Assembly (NCBI GenBank): GCA_964437425.1
Contig: CAYTGO010000014.1
Coordinates: 1 to 63,343, forward strand
Origin: Scalindua sp964437425
GTDB taxonomy: Bacteria; Planctomycetota; Brocadiia; Brocadiales; Scalinduaceae
Direction: 5' to 3'
DNA length: 63,343 bases
The notes below the pieces were generated by a model. It did not search any database. It saw nothing but the letters and a program-made list of their open reading frames with translations, and was not told the DNA's origin. Below are positions 17,542 to 25,407 of the stretch, one piece after another. A program made the position numbers and the translations under genes. Position 1 is the stretch's first letter, and every line of letters begins with the position of its first letter.

Positions 17542-18342
17542 ATGAATTGTAATGACGCTAGAAAATATTTTTATGCCTTTCTTGATGATGAACTCGATGT
17601 GGAGAAGAACATTGAGGTGCTGGCACATTTAGATATGTGTTGTGAATGTGGCCAGAGAATGGAGAAGGAGAGGCTGCTTCAAAACAGGGTAAGAGAAGCT
17701 GTTTGTGAAGTAAAGGCTCCTGATTATCTTACGGAAGCGGTTTTAAGAGGAGCAGAAGAGAGGCCTAACTTCTTTGTACAATTTGTGAATAATTTACTAT
17801 TCGGAAGACGTCTGGTGCCTGTTGCGGGTATTGTGGCAGCGATGATTATGATTGTCTGCCTTTTTGTGATACCGGGTAGTTCAAAGAAGGATGACGTTCT
17901 TTTTCTTGCGGAATCGAAGTATCACAGCTATATGATGCAGCAACTCGATCTGGATATCCGTTCACAGGATCCTGCGGCAGTTGTGGAATATCTCCGGAAC
18001 CAGACCAATTCAAAAATCGTATTACCTGAAATTGGTGATGATGCAAAGTTAGTCGGTGCGGCATTGTCTGAAATTGATGGCGTAAAGGTATCTCAAGTTT
18101 TTTATATGCGTGATGAGGTTCCGATTTCATTTATGATATTTTGTAATCCTGATTCTGGATCAGGAGATAATATAGATTTCTCAGGGATGAAAGAAATATC
18201 CGTAGATGAGAAGGTCGTTTATTACGATGAAGGATATTGTGGTCACTGTAAGATTATGGGATGGAAAAATGCCGGCAGCCAGTATGTTGTCGTCTCAATG
18301 TTAGATAATGATGAAATCTTAAAAATGTTAAATAAGACTTGA
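17542..18342 (+). CDS. Membrane anti-sigma factor with zinc-binding (ZAS) motif
   Basis: A 266-residue protein. The cytoplasmic N-terminus has the anti-sigma zinc signature His-x3-Cys-x2-Cys (HLDMCCECG, residues about 30-38), which often responds to thiol oxidation. One transmembrane helix follows at about 94-114 (LVPVAGIVAAMIMIVCLFVI), then a periplasmic domain of about 150 residues with a C-G-H-C pair near residue 236 (YCGHCKIMGW). It lies 72 bases after the ECF sigma gene with which it should pair. The extracytoplasmic CxxC may sense redox state, which would fit the neighbouring thioredoxin-like genes. Confidence 0.85.
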   Translation: MNCNDARKYFYAFLDDELDVEKNIEVLAHLDMCCECGQRMEKERLLQNRVREAVCEVKAPDYLTEAVLRGAEERPNFFVQFVNNLLFGRRLVPVAGIVAAMIMIVCLFVIPGSSKKDDVLFLAESKYHSYMMQQLDLDIRSQDPAAVVEYLRNQTNSKIVLPEIGDDAKLVGAALSEIDGVKVSQVFYMRDEVPISFMIFCNPDSGSGDNIDFSGMKEISVDEKVVYYDEGYCGHCKIMGWKNAGSQYVVVSMLDNDEILKMLNKT

Positions 18343-18375
18343 AGTGTAAAGTTGAAAAGAGAATGGAGGTGGAAT

Positions 18376-18874
18376 ATGAACACTGCGATGAGAATATTTT
18401 CAGTCATTTTATTAAGTGCGTTTGTGATATGTGTTTCAGCATCCGGTACAAATATAGTATTTGCCGAAGTCGAAACAGGTGTTGACATAGGGCAGAAGGC
18501 GGCCCCATTTGAGCTGTTATCCGTTGAAGGAAAGGAGATAGCACTGGACTCATTTTCGAAAGATAAGGTTACGCTGCTGGTTTTTGGTACTACATGGTGT
18601 CCTTCATGCAGGCATGAGGTGCCGATTCTTAAGGAATAATGATGGCCTTAAGGTGTTGGGGATAGACGTTCAGGAAAGTAAAAAAAAGGTCAGCTCTTTT
18701 ATCGGAAAAAACCAGATAAACTATCCTGTTGCACTTGATTCTAATGCAGACGTAGCAAGGTTGTATCAAGTTGTAGGCATACCTTTAAATATAGTCCTGG
18801 ATAAGAACGGAGTGATACGATACAGGGACAACCGGCCTCCGAGCAAAGAGGTTTTAGAAAAATGGTTAAATTAG
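18376..18874 (+). pseudogene. TlpA/AhpC-type thioredoxin-fold protein, interrupted by a frameshift
   Basis: From the ATG at 18376 (Shine-Dalgarno GGAGGT, seven bases upstream) the frame encodes a signal peptide and the first half of a periplasmic thiol-disulfide protein with the active site TTWCPSCRHE. It stops at a TAA about 18637-18639. The missing second half continues immediately in the next frame (DGLKVLGIDVQ, then YPVALDSNADVARLYQVVGIP with the cis-Pro loop) to 18874. The two parts together form one normal TlpA-like protein. Either the strain carries a one-base frameshift or this is a sequencing error. The stop is TAA, so selenocysteine readthrough is excluded. Confidence 0.8.
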
Positions 18875-19094
18875 AGTTGAAAATGAGCCTGTTTCTAGCC
18901 GCATAGTACGTTCGAAGTCTGAAAGCACTAGCCTGATATTTCGTAGGGCTAGTTCGCCTAAGTGGACTAATGTTATATCACGCATTTCCCTTCCCAGAAA
19001 AATTTCAGTATGGATTGGATATTGATATGAGCAGAAAAAAGCTTATAATCAGTGTCTGGATCTATTGACAAGTTATATGGGAGAAATAACAAGA

Positions 19095-19784
19095 ATGAAG
19101 GTGCTTGGTATTAGTGGCAGTCCACGAAAGAGCCACACAACAGAAGAATTGGTTAAGACTGTCCTGGATGCAACCGGCCTGGAAACAGAGTTAATATCTT
19201 TACATGGCATGACAATTAATGGCTGCATATGCTGCCTGGGTTGTATTGATGATAATGTATGTAAGGTTAGAGATGATTATATTCCCTTGATGCACAAGGT
19301 ATTGGAAGCTGATGCAATAGTTGTTGGCGCCCCTAATTATTTCGGGAGACTTAACGCCCTTACACACTCCTTTCTCGAGCGGTTTTACTGTTTCAGGCAC
19401 GACAAAGATGGACACGGCGGCATGAGACTTTCCGGTAAGATTGGAGCTATTGTTTCTGTAGGAGGAGGCGGAGAGTGGGAAATGCCCGGAAGAGACATGA
19501 AAATGTACGACATAGCAGGTAATGATATCAAGGGGTTCTTTGATTATAACGAGATCGAATGTGTAGGTGCTGTAGCCGCGCAAGGTGCTGTTGCATGTTT
19601 TTCGTGTGGCTATGGTGAAATCTGTAGCGTAAGTGGCGTGAAGAGGTTTTTCGGCGAGAATGCAAAAATTACACCAGATATCATACCGTGTCTGGAAAAA
19701 CAGCCGGATGCAATAGAGAGGGCAACGTTACTTGGGAAAGCGCTGAAGGAGAGACTTAATAAAAATTACAGTGAATATAAGTAG
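19095..19784 (+). CDS. NAD(P)H-dependent FMN reductase-like iron-sulfur flavoprotein
   Basis: About 229 residues from the ATG at 19095, chosen because MKVLGISGSPRKSHTTEELV is the standard N-terminus of the family. The flavodoxin fold binds FMN at GSPRKSHT. The cysteine cluster CICCLGCIDDNVC (about residues 37-49) resembles the [4Fe-4S] motif of archaeal and bacterial iron-sulfur flavoproteins. Further sections are VVGAPNYFGRL and VGGGGEWEM. It would move electrons between NAD(P)H or a ferredoxin and an unknown acceptor. It sits between two thioredoxin-like genes. Confidence 0.8.
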   Translation: MKVLGISGSPRKSHTTEELVKTVLDATGLETELISLHGMTINGCICCLGCIDDNVCKVRDDYIPLMHKVLEADAIVVGAPNYFGRLNALTHSFLERFYCFRHDKDGHGGMRLSGKIGAIVSVGGGGEWEMPGRDMKMYDIAGNDIKGFFDYNEIECVGAVAAQGAVACFSCGYGEICSVSGVKRFFGENAKITPDIIPCLEKQPDAIERATLLGKALKERLNKNYSEYK

Positions 19785-19838
19785 GTTCTTTGCCGCTGGT
19801 AGAGAGCCTGCTTATATTTAAAGTAAAGAGTGTGTAAG

Positions 19839-20396
19839 ATGGAACATAGCGGTTGGTCAAAAAAACTGTTGGTTGCAGGGATTATTTTGTACGGAATTGT
19901 TCTTTTGACAGAAAAAGCCGAAGCGGACTCTTCTGATAATCAGGCTCCGGAGTGGGTAATCTCCGAGTGGATCAATAGTAACGGAATTACGCTTGCGGGT
20001 CTGCGTGGTAAAGTTGTCGTAATAGATTTCTTTCAATTATGGTGTCCCGGATGTAACAAATTTTCAGGACCACTTATGGAGAAATGGAGCCAACAATATA
20101 ACGGTCGTAAAGATATTCAAATGGTTGGCATTCACACCGTCTTTGAAGGACATTCTCAACAAACTCCAAAACTACTGCAGCAATACGTTAAAGAAAAAAA
20201 TATAACCTACCCGGTAGGAGTTGATGATCAAGTCGCTAATCAGAGATTGCCGGAGACAATGACCCGATATCACACCCGCGGTACTCCTGAAATGGCGATT
20301 ATTGATAAGAAGGGAAAAATCCGTTTTCAACATTTCGGAAGTTTTAATCCCGGTGTTGCAGAAAAACTTATAGATACTCTATTAAACGAAGAGTAA
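19839..20396 (+). CDS. TlpA-family thioredoxin-like protein, membrane-anchored or exported
   Basis: 185 residues from the ATG at 19839 (a GTG at 19830 is the alternative). An N-terminal hydrophobic segment (LLVAGIILYGIVLL) targets it to the periplasmic or paryphoplasmic side. The redox domain contains GLRGKVVVIDFFQLWCPGCNKFSGP; the C-P-G-C site is the reactive pair. Further along are YPVGVDDQ and RGTPEMAIID with the cis-Pro loop. It is a complete relative of the frameshifted gene 1 kb upstream, possibly compensating for its loss. Role: reducing or resolving disulfides, for example in cytochrome c maturation. The specific partner is unknown. Confidence 0.85.
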   Translation: MEHSGWSKKLLVAGIILYGIVLLTEKAEADSSDNQAPEWVISEWINSNGITLAGLRGKVVVIDFFQLWCPGCNKFSGPLMEKWSQQYNGRKDIQMVGIHTVFEGHSQQTPKLLQQYVKEKNITYPVGVDDQVANQRLPETMTRYHTRGTPEMAIIDKKGKIRFQHFGSFNPGVAEKLIDTLLNEE

Positions 20397-20464
20397 AATA
20401 GTCTAAACTAAAAATAAGCAGGACCTTTAACTTATCTGGTAGTTAATAATGAAAGGGGGCTTTT

Positions 20465-21073
20465 ATGGATTACAATTTTTTAATAGATACATACGAGACA
20501 GAGAGAGCGAAGACGCTGAGTACATGGAGCACGTTCAAAGACGAAGACCTTTCAGCGCGTCCACATCCCACTGATAAGCGCGGGAGGAATGCGCTTGAGC
20601 ATATGGTCCACCAATGTATGGGTGAGAATAAGTGGTTTACTGCGATGCTTGGGGTTGATGTCGGAGCGCCGCCATTGCCGGAAAATGAAACACGCCTGGA
20701 GTTCATTACGCGTTATGCGGAGGATTCAGGAAAACGTGTAGAGGCCTTAAAAGAGAAGGACAATAATTGGTGGGCGGAAGAGGTAAAATTCTTTGAATTT
20801 AATAAGTCACGGGCATGGATTGTTACCAGAAGAATTGCTCACACTGCACATCACCGTGGCCAACAGACAATGTTATTACGAATGTTGGGACGCGACATTT
20901 ACAGCACTTACGGTCCAACTGCTGATACCGGTGGTTTACAACAAAATAATGCGCTGACGATTTATCCTTATTCTGACATAGATACCCTGATTAAAGAGGA
21001 GACTGCGGGTGGTACCGCAAAGGCATCATTGCCTGGTCCAGGAGAAAAATCGTGCACGGAACGGCCTGAGTAA
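20465..21073 (+). CDS. DinB-family four-helix protein
   Basis: A 202-residue protein of the DinB/YfiT-like four-helix-bundle superfamily. The putative metal ligands are in place: a His in ALEHMVHQC (about residue 46) and the paired His of AHTAHHRGQ (about residues 130-134). The start has the Shine-Dalgarno GAAAGGGGG. Members may act as metal-dependent thiol S-transferases, which would suit the redox neighbourhood, but this is family-level inference. The last 30 residues are low-complexity. Confidence 0.75.
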   Translation: MDYNFLIDTYETERAKTLSTWSTFKDEDLSARPHPTDKRGRNALEHMVHQCMGENKWFTAMLGVDVGAPPLPENETRLEFITRYAEDSGKRVEALKEKDNNWWAEEVKFFEFNKSRAWIVTRRIAHTAHHRGQQTMLLRMLGRDIYSTYGPTADTGGLQQNNALTIYPYSDIDTLIKEETAGGTAKASLPGPGEKSCTERPE

Positions 21074-21081
21074 TCATATAG

Positions 21082-21201
21082 CTTGATCAAATAGTAAAAG
21101 TGCCTAATAAGAAGGAATTAAATGAAGTCCTTGGCGTGATGGAGCTCTTTACGGCATTTAATAAATTTCTGGATTCCCTGAATGTAGAAGTTGATTTCTG
21201 A
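21082..21201 (+). pseudogene. Short open frame coupled to the phosphate-transporter stub; possible gene remnant
   Basis: An open frame of 39 codons follows a TAG at 21079-21081 and ends in a TGA that overlaps the next ATG (TGATG at 21199-21203). It has no ATG start before the phrase GVMELFTAFNKFLDS. The overlap with a PiT-like start is typical of a translationally coupled accessory gene, often a PhoU-like DUF47 protein, but the residues visible are too few to recognise. Confidence 0.3.
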
Positions 21202-21314
21202 TGGCTATCTTAATAATTCTCTTCCTGGCGACCTGTTTTCTCGCGTATTCAAACGGTGCGAATGACAACTTTAAAGGAGTCGCTATGCTTTTATTTGAAA
21301 GTGCAATCAAATAA
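21201..21314 (+). pseudogene. N-terminal stub of a PiT-family phosphate transporter
   Basis: The 37-codon frame reads a hydrophobic helix ending FLAYSNGANDNFKGVAML. NGANDNFKGVA is the hallmark first motif of PiT inorganic phosphate (and arsenate) permeases. After it the frame ends at TAA (21312-21314) and the next gene begins seven bases later, so about 90% of the transporter is missing. This looks like a deletion scar. Confidence 0.75.
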
Positions 21315-21320
21315 CAATTC

Positions 21321-22838
21321 ATGGATAAAGCATTATTAATAATAATTCTTATCTTCTACTGCCCCGCAGCGATATGGCTCTTCCTCTATGGCATAAATAA
21401 TTATTATATGATTTACCTCTTTTTAAGAAAGGTCAGGAAGGAAACATCCGGGAATCAGGAGTTTCTTAAGCAATTCTGGTCAAATCATAGCAAAAATATG
21501 TTGCCAAAAGTTACTACACAATTACCCGTCTATAACGAAAGGCATGTGGTAGAGCGTTTAATTAAGGCTGTCGTAAATATTGATTACCCGAAAGAGCTTC
21601 ATGAAATACAAGTGCTGGACGATTCTAATGATGAAACAAAGGACATTGTTTCTGCATTGGTTAATAAATACAGTGCGAGAGGGCTTAACATTAAACATGT
21701 TGTCAGAGACAATAGAGATGGATTTAAGGCAGGGGCATTAAATCTGGGCATGGAAAAGGCTGAAGGTGAGTTTCTGGCAATCTTTGATGCCGATTTTGTA
21801 CCGGATAAAGATTTCCTTTATGACACTATTCCATTCTTTTATGAAAGACCCAAAGTCGCCATTGTTCAAACACGATGGGGACACATAAATCGAAATTATT
21901 CTTTCCTTACAAGAGCACAGAGCATTGGCATGGACGGTCACTTTATTATCGAGCAGGGCGCCAGGACCTGGAACGGATTATATATGAACTTTAACGGAAC
22001 TGCCGGGGTCTGGAGACGGGAGGCGATTATTGACTCGGGGGGGTGGACTTTTGATACCCTGACTGAAGATCTGGACCTGTCATACAGGGCTCAATTGAAA
22101 GGGTGGAATACTAAATTCCTGTTTGATGTTGTCGCGCCGTCAGAACTGCCGGTTGATATAAATGCTTACAAATCTCAACAGCATAGGTGGGCAAAGGGTT
22201 CAATTCAGACAGCGAAAAAGGTTCTGCCCCAAATATTCAAGACGAACGATAGCCTGATAAAGAAGGTAGAGGCATTTATTCATCTGAACCAGTACATGGT
22301 CCATCCGATGATGATTATACTTGCCCTGTTCTCCTTTCCTCTCATCGTCTTATTAAAAGTGCAGATGAGTAATATGTCAGTCTCCTTAACGATGATAATC
22401 TTGATACTTTTAATATCGATGGGAGCGTTTGCTCCTACATTTCTATACATAGTCTCTCAAAAAAAGGGTTATAAGGATTGGCTGAAACGATGCATGTTTA
22501 TTCCTGCACTTATGGTTATAGGGTGTGGTATTGCCATTAATAACACAAAGGCGGTGCTCGAAGCGCTGTTTAATATCAAGAGCGATTTTATTAGAACACC
22601 CAAGTACGGTGTGATCAAACGAGGCAGGAATCTACTGGTAAAAAATTACTCATTGCCATTGCAGGTATTCTTCATCAGTGAAATACTCTTAAGCGCTTAC
22701 TGCTTTATGGGGTTTATGCAATATACAAGCAATAAAAAATTTGTCTTCGGACCTTTTTTGTTGATGTATGCGATCGGGTTTCTTTACGTTGGCATACTCT
22801 CTCTCTTTCAGAAGTTTAGTGAAACAATAAAATGCTGA
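21321..22838 (+). CDS. Membrane glycosyltransferase, family 2, cellulose synthase/ceramide glucosyltransferase type
   Basis: A 505-residue processive-type glycosyltransferase. A membrane helix at about 5-25 precedes the GT-A domain, which carries QLPVYNERHVVERLI, VLDDSNDET, the DxD motif in AIFDADFVP, the TED in LTEDLDLSYRA, and the QxxRW motif (QQHRWAKGS) of cellulose-synthase-like enzymes. Four or five transmembrane helices follow (about 325-500). It would add sugars to a lipid or polysaccharide at the cytoplasmic membrane. It overlaps the next gene by seven bases, so the two are coupled. Confidence 0.88.
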   Translation: MDKALLIIILIFYCPAAIWLFLYGINNYYMIYLFLRKVRKETSGNQEFLKQFWSNHSKNMLPKVTTQLPVYNERHVVERLIKAVVNIDYPKELHEIQVLDDSNDETKDIVSALVNKYSARGLNIKHVVRDNRDGFKAGALNLGMEKAEGEFLAIFDADFVPDKDFLYDTIPFFYERPKVAIVQTRWGHINRNYSFLTRAQSIGMDGHFIIEQGARTWNGLYMNFNGTAGVWRREAIIDSGGWTFDTLTEDLDLSYRAQLKGWNTKFLFDVVAPSELPVDINAYKSQQHRWAKGSIQTAKKVLPQIFKTNDSLIKKVEAFIHLNQYMVHPMMIILALFSFPLIVLLKVQMSNMSVSLTMIILILLISMGAFAPTFLYIVSQKKGYKDWLKRCMFIPALMVIGCGIAINNTKAVLEALFNIKSDFIRTPKYGVIKRGRNLLVKNYSLPLQVFFISEILLSAYCFMGFMQYTSNKKFVFGPFLLMYAIGFLYVGILSLFQKFSETIKC

Positions 22839-23878
22839 TTGAATTTTTTTTTAGTAAAAAGCATCTTTGCTTGCTTTACATAGTGTTGTGTGAATTGGTT
22901 TCTAGTGGTAGTTTGTGTTGGGCCGGTGCTGACACTTCACAAATAAAAAATGAAATACAATACGTACTTCCCCGTGACGCAATACCTGCTATAAAAAATC
23001 CCGAATTTGTTCCTGCGGAAGAAGCCGGTCTGGATGACAATGAACCGGTTGTCGGCATAACGATTAACGGTGAGAGCCGTGCTTATTCTTTATATCTCCT
23101 GAACCATCATGAAATAGTAAATGATAGAATCGGGGATACGGCTTTTGCCGTTACCTGGTGCCCGCTTGCGAATCTTGCCGTTATATATAACCGGGAAATT
23201 GATGATAAAGAATATACTTTTGGCGTTTCCGGCAAATTGCTCAAAAATACACTTGTGATGTTTGATTACGAAACAGAATCCTTCTGGCCAATTGCATATG
23301 GCGAGGCCGTAGATGGTGAGTTGACGGGAAAGAAGCTTAATAGCGTTCCGGGAGGTCAAAAAGTACAGTGGGGTGCATGGAAAAAACTACACCCGGATAC
23401 ACTTGTACTATCTTTTCACGGTTCAAGGACAATTGGTCATGATGCTTATGGGAGCTACCATAAAAACGAAGAAACAGGTATTTTTCCTGCCAGAAATATA
23501 GATGCAAGGCTGAGTATTAAGACAAACGTTATTGGAATAGAAGTAGATGGTAAATACAAAGCTTATCCATTCCATCTGTTTAACAAGACGGCAATAATAA
23601 CTGATGAATTTCAGGGTATGAATCTGCTGGTTTATAGGAATAGTGATACCGGTACGATTAAGGTATATGACAGGCAGGTTGGTGAAGTAATAATTGATTT
23701 TGAGAAGAATAAGAGTGATACGACGGACAACGTAACAAACACTACCTGGGATCTGGAAAACGGGGTTGGCTTAAAAGGGGATATGATGGGCAAAACGCTT
23801 CAGTCAGTCAATTTTTTAAATGTTTACTGGTTTGTCTGGGCAGATTACTTCCACGATACTGATGTATTTGGAAATTGA
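22832..23878 (+). CDS. DUF3179 family exported protein
   Basis: A 348-residue protein with an N-terminal signal peptide (to about residue 31, ending CWA) and a complete DUF3179 domain: LPRDAIPAIKNPEFV, GITINGESRAYSLYLLNHHEIVND, FAVTWCPLANLAVIYNR and VSGKLLKNTLVMFD. The two related halves (VGITINGESRAY, then IGIEVDGKYKAYPF at about 230) look like an internal duplication. The family has no established function. It is coupled to the glycosyltransferase upstream. Confidence 0.85.
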   Translation: MLIEFFFSKKHLCLLYIVLCELVSSGSLCWAGADTSQIKNEIQYVLPRDAIPAIKNPEFVPAEEAGLDDNEPVVGITINGESRAYSLYLLNHHEIVNDRIGDTAFAVTWCPLANLAVIYNREIDDKEYTFGVSGKLLKNTLVMFDYETESFWPIAYGEAVDGELTGKKLNSVPGGQKVQWGAWKKLHPDTLVLSFHGSRTIGHDAYGSYHKNEETGIFPARNIDARLSIKTNVIGIEVDGKYKAYPFHLFNKTAIITDEFQGMNLLVYRNSDTGTIKVYDRQVGEVIIDFEKNKSDTTDNVTNTTWDLENGVGLKGDMMGKTLQSVNFLNVYWFVWADYFHDTDVFGN

Positions 23879-23918
23879 AAAGTAATCAGGACTCCTTTCG
23901 AACGAACTCTATCAAAAC

Positions 23919-25346
23919 ATGAACAGGAAATTAATAACCATTCTAATAGCAGGATTTATTATTGAAATCCTTTGCATTGCAATCGCTTACAGCGGTGATA
24001 TAAAAAAGAATATTCCCTGTTTTGCCATTTTGTATACTGCCTCTTTTATTACGTATATATTTGCCATATTCTATATTTCAAAAAATGCAGAGACAGATGA
24101 ACAGGATAACAGCAGTTCGAGGACTGTTCTCTGGGCTATTATTCTTTTTTCATTGATGTTTCGACTTACACTTTTACCGGTTGCGCCTTCAGACGACATA
24201 TATCGTTACCTGTGGGAAGGGAAATTACAGTTAAACGGGATAAGCCCTTACTCTCACCCACCGGAGGCTTCCAGCCTGGAACATCTCAGGGATGGCTTTT
24301 TCTCAGGCATTAATCATAAGCATCTGTCTACGATATATCCACCGCTTACGCTTATGGTGTTTGCTGCCGCCGATTATATTTCACACTCTATAATATCAAT
24401 GAAGGCGGTTTTCCTGATCTTTGATGTGCTGTCAATTTTCATCTTAATGAAGTTTTTAAGGGTTATGGGAAAAGATCCACTTAATGTGTTAACGTATGCA
24501 TGGAGCCCGTTAATCCTTATCAGTTTTGCTGCAAGGGGCCATTGCGATTCCCTTCAGATATTTCTTGTTATACTCGCACTATATCTCTGTGCGATTAGAA
24601 AAAATTTGAGAACAGTCTTTTCTATTGCCCTGGCAGTAATGTCCAAATTTGTATTCGTCATTATTGTGCCTTTTCTAATTCCGGGTAAAAAACTTAAATA
24701 TGTTGTAGTACTGTTTGCCGTTATTGCCGCTTTATACCTGCCATATATCAGCGCCGGAAAGGGGCTGTTTTCGACTCTTCTTCATTTTGGGACTCAGTAC
24801 CATTTTAACGATTCTGTTCATTTTCTGATTTTCTGTTTATGCATCGGCTCTCCTCTGGCGTCTAAAATAGTAACGGCACTGATCTTTGGATCGGCCCTTC
24901 TGTTTTTATATAAAAAACATTCAAATCTTTTCATTACAGATAACAATGGACATTATCTTCTTTCTAACGCAGGAAGTGAAAAAAGAGGGAATATAGAGAT
25001 GAATAATTTTGTCTTAAATTATGCTTTCGTCGCTATTGGGACTTTTTTAATATTGGCTCCGACATTGCATCCATGGTATCTGACATGGATTATCCCATTT
25101 CTCTGTTTTAACAAAAACCGGGCGTGGCTTATCCTGACAGGAACGGTTGTCTGTTACTATTTCATGAACCATGAACTGTTTTCTAAAATGATATGGTATA
25201 ATGACGAATGGGTATGGAAGGAGGTACACTGGCTTAAGCTTCCTGAATATCTTCCATTTTATGTCCTGCTGATTTATGGATGGTTAAAAACGGGTTTGCC
25301 GTCAAAATATAGAGCTGCTAAAGACAGTATCGAGCTGGTGACTTAG
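23919..25346 (+). CDS. Multi-membrane glycosyltransferase, mannosyltransferase-like (GT-C, DUF2029/GT87-like)
   Basis: A 475-residue integral membrane protein with about eleven hydrophobic helices. The first extracytoplasmic loop carries APSDDIYRYLWEGKLQLNG and then ISPYSHPPEA, the Asp-rich motif of GT-C enzymes that use polyprenyl-phosphate-linked sugars; the Asp pair is likely catalytic. HPWYLTWIIPFLCF near residue 385 is also typical. It probably transfers mannose or glucose from a lipid carrier made by the synthase at 15357-16052. The acceptor is unknown. Confidence 0.75.
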   Translation: MNRKLITILIAGFIIEILCIAIAYSGDIKKNIPCFAILYTASFITYIFAIFYISKNAETDEQDNSSSRTVLWAIILFSLMFRLTLLPVAPSDDIYRYLWEGKLQLNGISPYSHPPEASSLEHLRDGFFSGINHKHLSTIYPPLTLMVFAAADYISHSIISMKAVFLIFDVLSIFILMKFLRVMGKDPLNVLTYAWSPLILISFAARGHCDSLQIFLVILALYLCAIRKNLRTVFSIALAVMSKFVFVIIVPFLIPGKKLKYVVVLFAVIAALYLPYISAGKGLFSTLLHFGTQYHFNDSVHFLIFCLCIGSPLASKIVTALIFGSALLFLYKKHSNLFITDNNGHYLLSNAGSEKRGNIEMNNFVLNYAFVAIGTFLILAPTLHPWYLTWIIPFLCFNKNRAWLILTGTVVCYYFMNHELFSKMIWYNDEWVWKEVHWLKLPEYLPFYVLLIYGWLKTGLPSKYRAAKDSIELVT

Positions 25347-25407
25347 CGTCTTCGTTGTATTGCTTTACTTTTTCTTGCATAATGTTTTGTTGGAGGTAGA
25401 GGTTAAA

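Noticed and set aside
18630..18650. Selenocysteine or programmed frameshift in the TlpA gene
   Set aside because: The stop is TAA, which does not code selenocysteine, and there is no slippery heptamer or following structure I can see.
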